NCBI GenBank assembly: GCA_949987705.1 | Contig: OX465283.1 | Span: forward strand, 74,905,720-74,969,719 | From: Thereva unica | Lineage: Eukaryota; Arthropoda; Insecta; Diptera; Therevidae | Direction: 5' to 3' | Length of the DNA: 64,000 nt | In this document: positions 55,797-64,000 of the stretch, one piece after another | Layout: every line of letters begins with the position of its first letter | Position numbering within the stretch: the stretch's first letter is position 1 | Position numbers and translations under genes: made by a program | Notes under the pieces: generated by a model | Seen by the model: the letters and a program-made list of their open reading frames with translations, nothing else | Databases searched by the model: none | What the model was told of the DNA's origin: nothing

Positions 55797-57530
55797 CTAG
55801 TGGAGAGTACATTTTTTTTTTGTCATCAGAAACAAGTGATCTCCATCCAATTTATGTTCGCCCAAGTTCTTCGCGGCAGATTTGCTCACGCAAATAGCGT
55901 CTACCGTTTTTGACGACAACTTCCACCTTTTTGCCTTAACAACGTCGGTTAACATTGAAAAAACCCTCTCAGCATCCGCGTTACTGTGAGTAAGAGTCCT
56001 TGCAGCATTGACTAATTCTGTCAACTCAGGATATCTTACAGAACCGTTATAATTTTCTAATGTCATTATTGCTTTCCAAAACTCTTCAAATTCTGAAGCC
56101 TCGTGCAAATTGGAAAGAATGTCGTCCGGAATGAAATCGTCGAATGGCAATTTTTGCCATTCCGTTCGTAATTTTTCTTGGTCACCCTTTTCCAATGTTT
56201 CAGCGATGAATAGAATTTGGGAGAGTGATGTTCCACGACCCATTTTATTCAAAGCTGAATCCGGATCGAAGACTTCCAAACTGCACAAAAATTCGTGGTT
56301 CGTGTACAATCTTGTTGCAATACCTTGAGCTAATTGAACGAGAAATAATTTTTGCGTTTTTCCTGATTTTCTGAACCTCCTCGAATTCCATCAACTCTAG
56401 AATTGATTCGCACGAAGGTCCGAGTTTTATCAAACCTAGATCTAATTGATTTGATGAGTCCTCGAAATTGGTTGTTGAACAGAGGTTGCGATCTTCTTGC
56501 ATTCTCTTGATCACCTGGGGAGTTAAAAATTTGCGACCAACATCCAACAACAAAAAAAAATGATTTTCGACTCAACAAGTGCACTCTTGTTTGCTCGGAT
56601 TGAAAGAAGTTATCGAAAAGGGAGAGGACATCTGCCAAAAAACAAAGAGTTGTGTGCAATCCTAGATCATCAACTTTTTTCTTAAGTTTTATTGCGGTGG
56701 GATTTTTGGGTTCAGATACTAATTGATTTTTAATAAATTCTTTGATAACTTCCCAGCAAATCAAAAGTTTGTTGATACATTCGAGGCGGCTCAACCATCT
56801 CGTTATGCAATAATGGGAAATGACGATAGATTTTTCTTCACGGATCTGTAATAATTGCCTAAATATATAGGACCGTGCTGAAAAAAAAAAAAAAAACTCT
56901 GTGAACAGGTCTTTAGCTTTCAATTTTGTGGGATTCAATTCAATTAATTGCAATAATTCAACTTTAACATCTAAGGTTTCAGGATCTACATACTTAGCTA
57001 AAAATGTCATTAATTTTTTCCCTTGCACTTGCCCTGTAGTTTCATCAACGAAAATATTGAACACTATGTGCTGCAAAATTTTTCCTAAACGGTCTTTGTC
57101 GACCGCACCGATTACGTTCGTGGTTAGGTACCCCATTTTTGTCGACCCTACTTGCATTTTCGCGAATTCTATCGGTTGCTGAGAAGCTTTTTCCTGACAA
57201 AATTTCAAAATCTCCGCAGCTTGCCGAAAAGACAAATTCAAACTATTTGCTTTGCGAATAAAATCTATTTCAAGCTGTTTTTTTCTGAGATCAAAAGTGC
57301 CTTCTTCTAATTCAATTTCATAAACTTCTTGATCTGACAGAATTTTGATGTTGTTTTTAAACAATTCCCTACATGTTTCTCAGTTTGCCCATGTCGAATC
57401 AAACAATGCACTTTTAATTTTTTTTGACCCAATTACGAAATCGCGGGTCATTCAACCAATGAGATTCGAATTTCCTCGGTGATCTCTCCTTTTCTTCGGT
57501 GGAATTTTTGCCGCCTGATTCATCATCTTC
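55797..57530 (-). pseudogene. hAT transposase relic with internal deletion
   Basis: From about 57530 the minus strand starts with an acidic segment and KFESHWLNDPRFRNWVKK, as in the intact hAT at 17582. 57364-56330 has RKANSLNLSFRQAAEILKFC, NIFVDETTGQ (first Asp) and TRWLSRLECINKLLICWEVI. A poly-Phe stretch (about 56880-56894) marks a junction where the segment between the two catalytic Asp appears lost. 56309-55797 has LTHSNADAERVFSMLTD, the hAT dimerisation domain. Frame breaks near 56330-56560 separate the last part. It belongs to the same hAT branch as the transposon at 17159-20067, but it is a different, dead family. Confidence 0.75.
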
Positions 57531-58312
57531 CTGCAATAATCCAAAAGATTTTTATTGTCAATAAACAACCATACAGAATTATACAAAACTTCGTAAACTT
57601 CGAATTCGTGTTATCGTCTCTTGTCTTCCGTGTCATATCTAACAAACTTTTATTTGCAGTAGATGACTGTCTTATAGGTTTCATATTAATTTGGTTCAGC
57701 ACTTTATACTTCTTGACTATTTTGCCACTTAATACTTTTTTAAATATCTTCTTTTCATTATCATTCGTTGTCAAATTTATATTTTTTTTGAGTTGATTCT
57801 GGATCACCTCACTAAATAATATTTTTTTCTTCTCCTCTTCTACATTCTCTTTACTATTATTCTGTAAAAGATCGGCTACTTTCGAGTTTGGACTCATTTT
57901 CTTTTTTCCGATGCGCCATAGTTTGTTTTGATACTCACATACCTTTTGATGTAACTGTTTAATTTCATATTTTTGTTTTTTTATAAGTTTATTTCGTAGT
58001 TTTCGCTGAATTTCTGATCGCCTTTTAGCAGCCAGAGCGATATTATTTTGTGGCAGTGGAGGTTGGTCTTCATTATCAGACGCAGGTGGTGTTACTGGAT
58101 AGTTTCTGGTAGATTTGTTCCCTTTTAGTCATATCATTTATGCTCTTAATCTGTCCCTTTTCTTTTTTCTTTTTATATTACTGCTTTTCTTTTTCTTTTA
58201 ATTCAGCATTTTTAACCGGATCGTTTTTAATTCTTTGGTAGCGTAATTTTTCTGCTTGACGCTTTTTTTCTAACCTCTCTTCCCTTGATTGCTTTTTTTT
58301 AACATTCGCCAT
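57531..58312 (-). pseudogene. N-terminal part of an insect repeat protein, class unknown
   Basis: The minus strand starts at about 58312 with MANVKKKQSREERLEKKRQA and a long Lys/Arg/Glu-rich helix (EKLRYQRIKNDP). After breaks it continues with AAKRRSEIQRKLRNKLIKKQ (coiled-coil-like). Then MSPNSKVADLLQNNSKENVE at 57897 leads to LFSEVIQNQLKKN and KIFKKVLSGKIVKKYKVLNQ. I recognise this layout from multi-copy insect proteins that look like transposases, but I cannot name the superfamily. The C-terminal half is absent, replaced by hAT sequence. Confidence 0.5.
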
Positions 58313-58475
58313 GATGTCCATTTAAACTCGAGTATCTAGAACAAATGAAATGAAACCTTATAACATTGAAGAATTTTTATTTGGTCGGAAGGACACAATC
58401 CTCTTCATGGAGCTCAGCAATTCGTTACAAAAAGTATAATTATAGGCGGACACAGTTTTGATGAATTCATAGTCA
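58313..58475. other. Short spacer, no feature seen
   Basis: AT-rich junction between the orphan repeat gene and the gag fragment. Confidence 0.3.
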
Positions 58476-59609
58476 TTAATCCCGTTTAGTATATACATAT
58501 TTAATAATGGCTGGTTCAGGAAGATATCCTCTCCTCCCCAACGCCAGCATTTTGTAATAGAACTCCTCTAAACTTTCATTATATTTTCGTTTTGTCTGCA
58601 ACATTTCTATATGAATATCTGCAACATTTTCGATTATCGGAAAATCTGTCAAAAATTGCTGCACGAATTGCGCCCAAGTGGTAAAAATATCGCAACATTT
58701 GACCCAATGTTTCGCGGGGCCTTTTGGCTTTGATTGTACTGCAAATAATACCGCCATATCGTGCCAGCCATATGCCTGTTTTAACTTATTAATACGATTA
58801 ATAAATTGTTGCGATGTGAGTGAGTCGCCACTGCACGGGTGGAAGTCTGGCATCATATCCATAATTTCCCGTACGCCGCCAAAAATATTTCCTTTCTGTG
58901 CAGGCAAAAAATTCTCTAGCTGCAACGGAACGAAATTTTCTCCTTGCAGCGGAACAAAATTCGGCTCAGCTAACAATGGCCCCTATTCCCATAGTGACGT
59001 CACCCATTGCAAAATGTGACAAACCAATTTTCGTATTCTCGTAGTCACCTATTGTAGAAAAAGTGATGGCATTTGTTTATACCTTTTACCGCTCAGCGGC
59101 CGTCGTAGTTGGTGGACTTAACTGTTCATAATTAACTAATATTTTTTCCATTTATTTTTACATTCCCCATTCCGAATAATGTTAAATCATCAGAAATATT
59201 AAAATAAAACATATTCCTTACCCTTTATCACTATCTAATAAAAAAAATCGTAGTGTCACCTACTATTTCCAAGCGATAAAAAATGACAGTTTTCAGTGAC
59301 ATTTGCTACAAAAAATGACTTCGAGAATACCACACCTAGTTTTGTGACATTTTATCTCACAAATTTTTTCCTTGTCACTTGACTTTAAGAATACCACTTT
59401 AAAAGTGACGTGACAAAAAATGTGAGGTGAGAAAAAAAGTGAGATGACAATCGGAATAGGGGCCAATGTGTTTTGTTGCGATTGCGCTCCTGGGTAAATC
59501 GACGTGTATACGTGGTTCCGTGTTTGCGTGCTTGATGTGATTGTAGCAGGTTCAGCTGAGCAAAAATGCGGCTGCTCTGGTCTGGCTGATATCCGGGCTT
59601 GGAAACCAT
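58476..59609 (-). pseudogene. LTR-retrotransposon gag fragment, split by a MITE
   Basis: The frame ending at 58476 has GDSLTSQQFINRINKLKQAY, AKHWVKCCDIFTTWAQFVQQ and FLTDFP, then RKYNESLEEFYYKMLALGRR. This matches the Retrotrans_gag pattern (W..F...F...FP ... E...Y...M..L.RR). Upstream, beyond the MITE at 58978-59464, the coding pattern continues (SSRIFAQLNLLQSHQ on the minus strand at about 59560) with a frame break. No pol region accompanies it. Probably Ty3/gypsy. Different from the gag at 48959-49491. Confidence 0.7.
58978..59464. mobile_element. MITE inserted in the gag fragment
   Basis: The left end is GGCCCCTATTCCCAT and the right end, reverse-complemented, is GGCCCCTATTCCGAT. AAT flanks both sides (58975-58977 and 59465-59467). 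The interior carries many GTGACA/TGTCAC words in both orientations. The gag reading frame resumes on both sides. Confidence 0.87.
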
Positions 59610-59698
59610 TTGTCGTGTGCGGAGCTATTGTTGTGTGCGGCTGGTAACTGCACGTTGGCCGTTGTGTATCGCTGTAATGTCTGCTTTCTATGTTGGGA

Positions 59699-59742
59699 CC
59701 ACTGACATATATATGTTAGTATATATTACTATATGTCAGTGG
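59699..59742. mobile_element. 44-bp minimal element of the 6-bp-TSD family
   Basis: The element is CCACTGACATATA, a short spacer, and the inverse TATATGTCAGTGG. TTGGGA flanks both sides (59693-59698 and 59743-59748). The termini are the same as at 16173-16624. Almost nothing but TIR is left. Confidence 0.8.
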
Positions 59743-60127
59743 TTGGGACTTACCCGTGGTGCTCTTCGTTCCGGCGTCGGCTCTCCCCAGTAGGACTCGT
59801 AATGTATACGGAATTAGAGAAGTAATACCCAGGACAGACAGCGCTCTTAAACTATTAATTTACGCTAATCATCGTTAACTGGAATGTGTGTCGCCCTGTG
59901 TTGTTAGTTAATTCCCAATTTTTTGATGATTAACATCAAGCCTTAATCATCAAAATATTTTGATGATTAACGAGTTAATCAAGTTCGTTACAGCGGTTCT
60001 CTTAGTTTTACATTTTCTCATAGATGGTGCACCATGCACCACGCAGTTATTTTGACGTTAAACGAATTGAGGTTAAACATTCTACGGTGTTATTAATTAA
60101 AAAATTATAATAAACTGCGAAAATGGA

Positions 60128-60205
60128 TAAAAAAAATTATAAACGGAGTTAATTGGTCCGTCGAGGATGAAATCCAATTACTGGCAATGTGGGAGGAATC
60201 CAAAA
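60128..60205 (+). pseudogene. Myb/SANT-like start of the Harbinger partner gene
   Basis: On the plus strand 60144-60197 reads VNWSVEDEIQLLAMWEES. This is the first helix of a Myb/SANT-type domain (W..ED...LL.LWEE) as in Harbinger partner proteins. It runs straight into antisense transposase sequence, which marks the deletion junction at about 60200. Confidence 0.6.
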
Positions 60206-60770
60206 CAATTTCTCCTACTGTGGTCCTTCCTACTCCAAATAAATTTCCAACTGTCCTGTATTCACAGGAAGAACCTAATGAATACAAAGAAATTGCTATT
60301 CTTTTTTCTACAGATATTGCCTTTCTTTTGTTTGTGTCTAATTTCTTAAGACATTGTAATTTACTACATAGCTTATGAAAAGATTTGCGTGAGATGCGGA
60401 AGTCTTGTTTAAACTTTTCTTCGTTATATTTTGGCACTTCTTTTTCCCAAAAATTACTTTCTCGTTCCTAAAATATTAATAAATATCGTTTTAATTGCTG
60501 CATGCAGAAACAAAATTATAATTTTGCCAATTTCCAAATTTGTCTTCTGGTTGTTTTCTTTTTCAAATTGTTTTGTAGTAAGCATATTTTATTGAGGGTT
60601 TCAGTACATTCTGTTAAATTAACACAACACTGCATTATTTGCAAACAACTTAATTGTATTCCCATTTGGGAGTCCTTTAATTTTTTTAATAAATATATTT
60701 TTTGCCGCCTTAGCGCGGAACATTTTAAAATAAAATGTTTTAAATAAGCTTTCCGTATTTTGTTGTTCAT
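60206..60770 (-). pseudogene. Harbinger transposase N-terminal half
   Basis: 60437-60206 on the minus strand has KFKQDFRISRKSFHKLCSKL, then VEKRIAISLYSLGSSCEYRT and VGNLFGVGRTTVGEIV, the Harbinger helix-turn-helix region. 60770-60516 has a preceding helical, Leu-rich segment that may be the first exon. The catalytic domain is deleted. The residues after VGEIV belong to the junction with the Myb-like sequence and do not fit the family. Confidence 0.75.
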
Positions 60771-61011
60771 TTTTTAAATTGTCACTGTCAAAAAACATAT
60801 GTTCATCAAAGAACTCTAATGTCATGCAAATAGTGTCTGTCACCTTATTTTTTAATGTACATTAAGGGTCTAATGTTGATTAAGTAAATGTACATTAAGA
60901 GCGCTGTCTGTCCTGGGTATAAGGGCTTCTTAGGAAGTGGATGCCATTACGATCTCCATTACAGGACTGATGAATTTAACATAGGGATGTCCTACGATGG
61001 CAAGTGCTGAC

Positions 61012-61207
61012 ACGTGACATTACATATAAGGTCTTATGTGTATACTATGAAGAGTAATCTTCGAAGAAAGCAGTTACTGATGATATTACATATAAGGTGT
61101 TACTGTAGTCATGAAGAGTAATCTTCGAAGAGACCACTTACTTGTGACATTACAAATAAGGTCTTACTGTAGTCATGAAGAGTAATATTCAAAGGAAGCA
61201 GCAATGG
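61012..61207. repeat. Minisatellite, unit about 65 bp, three copies
   Basis: Units share GACATTACATATAAGGTCTT and ATGAAGAGTAATCTTCGAAG. The repeats of TACATATAAG or TACAAATAAG start at about 61021, 61087 and 61151. Differences among units are small. Confidence 0.8.
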
Positions 61208-61536
61208 TGATTTTATTAATTAATTATTCAATTTGCAATGGCAGGCAGCATACAAACTATTAAAACGCAAAAGGTAAATGATAACATTATCAAAGCAATT
61301 TTATTTTTAAAGAGTTAGTTTATTAAAACTAAATAAGAATCCAACTTTTTTGTAATGTTACATTTTTTATGCTTTTTGTTTTACATGAAGTTATTCCGTT
61401 ATAACAAAAATTATAGTAAATAAGAATTTTTTCTTTTAATATCAATTTTTTTTGTTAAATAAATACTTTTTCTTTATATTTACGGAATTTTAAAAAGCAA
61501 CTCGATGAATTATAGATAAGTCAGAAGGAACGTTTT
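61208..61536. other. No gene recognised
   Basis: AT-rich; 3' side of the CACTA-like gene (minus sense), possibly its UTR. Confidence 0.35.
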
Positions 61537-62413
61537 TTATGTTTCATTTGCGGACTTCCTTCTGTTCAAGCAATCTTGTTTGTGGTATCTATTTTTTAAA
61601 ATTTTAAATGACATTTTATTCATTTTATTGTAATCCTCTTTTACCAAGCCCTCTTGCTGTATAGCTTCTAAAATATATAATAAAGTTTCATTTAAATTAG
61701 AAGTGTTTTTCTCTAAAAATAGTGGTTTCTTACCATGGTACAATAATACAAGGTAGGCTCGCAAGGAAAAGCTCTGTTTCCATCTTGAAAAGCTTCTACC
61801 ATTTTTATTTGAGAAAAGATCTGAGTGGCGTCATGAGAAAGCTTTTTTCCTTTGTGAACTAAGATCTGAGTGACGTCACGGGGCCCTTATGAGCTTACTT
61901 TGTAATTATTGTACCATGGTTTCTTACTATATATTGCTTCATTTATATTAGTTAAACTTTTAAATGGCTTCTTGCCTTGAACACCATCCAAATTATATTT
62001 TAGAATTATGTTTCTTCCAAATAAACAGTCAAAACGCTTCTGTAAACCAAATGGTAGTACTATCTTTTTAATAGCTTCTATCTAAAATTGTAGTATAATT
62101 ATAAAATAGTAAATTACATTTTAGTAACAATATATGGGTGTATAATTTTAGTTATACTTACTATTTCATTTTCGGTATTTTCTTGAATTTCTTTTTCTAT
62201 CTTTAATAACTCCTCGTCAGTTTGTATTGGAAAACGACGCAATATACCATTTTTAACTATATTTTGATTTAAAAGATTATTGATGAGAACCCGCGTATCC
62301 GCGATCATTTTAATAATTTCTTCGTTCTGCTTTCTTAAAATTTCATTTTGTACTGCAAATTCTGTCATTTGTCTACCAATTTCTTCTTTAAATGTTTTAA
62401 ACTCTTGTAACAT
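61537..62413 (-). pseudogene. Coiled-coil and DUF4806-like C-terminal part of the CACTA-like gene
   Basis: 62413-62114 encodes a heptad-like coiled coil (EEIGRQMTEFAVQNEILRKQ) followed by RRFPIQTDEELLKIEKEIQE, the pattern that opens DUF4806-like domains. After an intron-like gap it continues at about 61985 with DGVQGKKPFKSLTNINEAIY and at 61725-61537 with KKPLFLEKN and LLYILEAIQQEGL. A 185-bp MITE at 61734-61918 sits between SKK and its upstream neighbour and breaks the exon. DUF4806-like regions often accompany this type of transposase in insects. The exact role is unknown. Confidence 0.6.
61734..61918. mobile_element. 185-bp MITE with 9-bp TSD
   Basis: The left end is CATGGTACAATAATACAAGG and the right end, reverse-complemented, is CATGGTACAATAATTACAAA. 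GTTTCTTAC flanks both sides (61725-61733 and 61919-61927). The interior repeats AAGATCTGAGTGGCGTCA as AAGATCTGAGTGACGTCA. A 9-bp TSD is typical of Mutator-like elements, but no other Mutator feature is visible. Confidence 0.82.
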
Positions 62414-62585
62414 ATTAAAATTATTTGGGAAAATGTAACAAAAAAGTTTGTAGTAGTAAATAAGAATATTTTTATGTATTATGTACCTCCATAATGCAGT
62501 GCTTCCCCAAAAACAGCATTACATCGCCTTAAAATCCCTCTGTTAGTTTTTAGTTTATTTTCTTTGTTCTCATCCATTTTATTTG

Positions 62586-64000
62586 CTAAGAAGAAAGTAT
62601 GATTGTTATATATATATATATATATTTGTGAAGCATTGGTACCAATACGAAATTATCTTTGTATGGTAAATGAACGTATTTAAAAGCCACTTCATCTATT
62701 GGGAAGCTCTCTGGTTCAGTTGAAATATTTCCACTATATAATGAGATACCTATTGAACTCGACTTTATTGGTTGATCAAAGAAATTTTCTAAGTTTTGCA
62801 AACGTTTTCCAATTACTTCTTTATCTTCCTCATCAGAAAAGCCTAACACTTTTATGGGAGTAGAACCACCCACACAACAGAAATTGTCCGGTTCATATGA
62901 ACTTAAAAACATGTTGTTTGTTTGATAGCTTTTTATATGTCCAGAAACAGTTTTTTTGAATCCGTATTGACTTTTCTCTGCAATTAAATCTTCTTGTGAA
63001 TATCTATTATATAATTGTTGCAAGACTTTAGAGGGTTTTCTTATTTTCTTTTTTATATCCTGCATAAAATTCTCAAAGTTATAAGCCGTGAAAGTATCAA
63101 TGAAACCTATGTCTTTTTTACATTGTACCAAATGAAGTAAGCAGTGAACATTGTAAGTAATACTATTCGTACCATACACAGAAGGAAAGTATTTAACAAA
63201 ATTTTCTGCTAAACTCTGAGAAATTTCCACATTAGCCACATAAGTCTTAGGGAAAGATATTAGTCGATAAAAGCAATGTAAAAGCAAGAAATGATAGTAC
63301 ATATCTGATGAAATTATGTCTCTTAAAGCAATTATACCTGTATACTTTACAAACAGTATAAATTCAGTTGCTTTAAATCGATAAATGTCATCCAACGATC
63401 TCGGCTTACGATTAAATTCTTTTGAAATAAATGGTGCTAAAGAAACAAATCATAATAATTGATAATTGATTTTTCTGCTTCACATTTAACTTTTCCACCG
63501 TCTTTCCGGTTAACATTCGAACTAATATTTTCCGTGCTACTCCCAAATCTATTAAATGCATAGGATCAATAGGAAATTTAAAAACCATGCCTAAATTGAC
63601 TTCTTCTAATAAACTTTTTGTTGTTTGAAATGCATTTTTGCGATAATTTACGTCAGTTCGTTCGGAAAAACTATCATCTGTCCTTAATTCCTTAATCTCT
63701 TGGCTAAAAGTAACAACACCACCTATTTTTTTGCCCTTTTGCAAACATTAACGAACTGTGCCCAACAGTTCCAGTTATAAAAGATCGAGCTGGCGCGTCG
63801 CATATGAATGCATTTATTTTAAATACTATTAATTTGTTGTCAATTAACATTCCATCAGTTAATAGCTTTTTTAATTCTGCCACGAAATCGTGAAGATAGG
63901 TATCTACATCAAGGGGTTTTTTTCGCCATAATATGCGCCTATAAGTAAAATTTTTATATCTTGGATGTTAATAAGTTTTCCCAATATGGGCCATAAGGAA
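62586..64000 (-). pseudogene. CACTA/EnSpm-like transposase, running off the window
   Basis: From 64000 downward the minus strand has PLDVDTYLHDFVAELKKLL, then NAFICDAPARSFITGTVGHS and, at 63744-63412, RTDVNYRKNAFQTTKSLLEE and FKFPIDPMHLIDLGVARKIL. 63395-62586 has YRFKATEFILFVKYTGIIAL, a DMYYHFLLLHCFYRLI helix, TYNVHCLLHLVQC and TAYNFENFMQDIKKKIRK. This order (CDAPAR, PxDxMHxxxLGVxRKxL, FKAxExRxFLLYTG, NVHxLxHL) marks a transposase family that I relate to animal CACTA/EnSpm elements. A small frameshift lies at about 63400-63412, and another break is likely near 63745. The N-terminus is outside the window. It precedes the DUF4806-like part. Confidence 0.65.

Larger units (their letters stand above)
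59826..60919. mobile_element. PIF/Harbinger deletion derivative with pieces of both genes
   Basis: Both ends read TACCCAGGACAGACAGCGCT inward, followed by CTTAA. TAA flanks both sides (59823-59825 and 60920-60922). Inside are a transposase N-terminal part on the minus strand and a Myb/SANT-like start on the plus strand. The middle of the parent element is gone. Confidence 0.85.

Noticed and set aside
60502..60747. 81-residue plus-strand frame
   Set aside because: Antisense to the N-terminal part of the Harbinger transposase remnant.

Overview
The window is AT-rich (GC clearly below 40% by eye) and looks like a gene-poor intergenic block of an insect nuclear genome. Support for an insect: a ZAD-domain gene (a family expanded in insects), GT-AG introns of about 50 bp, Penelope-like, Ty3/gypsy, RTE, piggyBac, mariner/Tc1, hAT and PIF/Harbinger elements, and a tRNA-derived SINE. 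I cannot name the species. Only one gene looks like ordinary host coding sequence, the ZAD gene at 5804-6628. Nearly everything else that codes is transposon-derived, and the elements sit inside one another.

Layout. 0-5.5 kb: three copies of a ~556-bp MITE, then a run of small terminal-inverted-repeat (TIR) elements, a tRNA-SINE split by one of them, and a Harbinger-derived element. 5.8-7.4 kb: the ZAD gene. 7.7-13.1 kb: LINE remnants, an hAT relic with a perfect 8-bp target duplication (TSD), and another hAT relic holding a Tigger fragment. 13.6-15.9 kb: a decayed insect repeat gene of unknown class, split by a second SINE copy. 16-24 kb: an element with a 6-bp TSD, a MITE, and two hAT transposons with open transposase frames and perfect 8-bp TSDs, one of them inside a LINE. 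25-30 kb: nested MITEs, hAT and Tc1 relics. 32-41.3 kb: a Penelope-like element (PLE, minus strand) carrying two independent insertions. One is a MITE with an RTE retrotransposon inside it; the other is a two-gene Harbinger element that itself holds a ~1.59-kb near-perfect palindrome. 41.3-44.6 kb: a stretch with nothing recognisable. 44.6-50 kb: minisatellites and a decayed Ty3/gypsy element. 50-60 kb: a split mariner, MITEs, a piggyBac with TTAA ends, an hAT relic, an orphan repeat gene and a split LTR-element gag. 60-64 kb: a Harbinger deletion derivative, a minisatellite and a CACTA-like transposase gene that runs off the window.

How parts relate. Many of the small TIR elements have 3-bp TSDs (TTA/TAA/ATT/AAT), as PIF/Harbinger elements do. 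Five otherwise unrelated ones, including the two-gene Harbinger at 34804-40066, carry the same core CGCACAC at positions 8-14 of the TIR (one arm of one element differs by a base). I infer that this Harbinger machinery, or a sister copy, could have mobilised the others. Several nested insertions can be undone on paper because the TSDs and the interrupted reading frames match across the gap, which gives a relative order of insertion.
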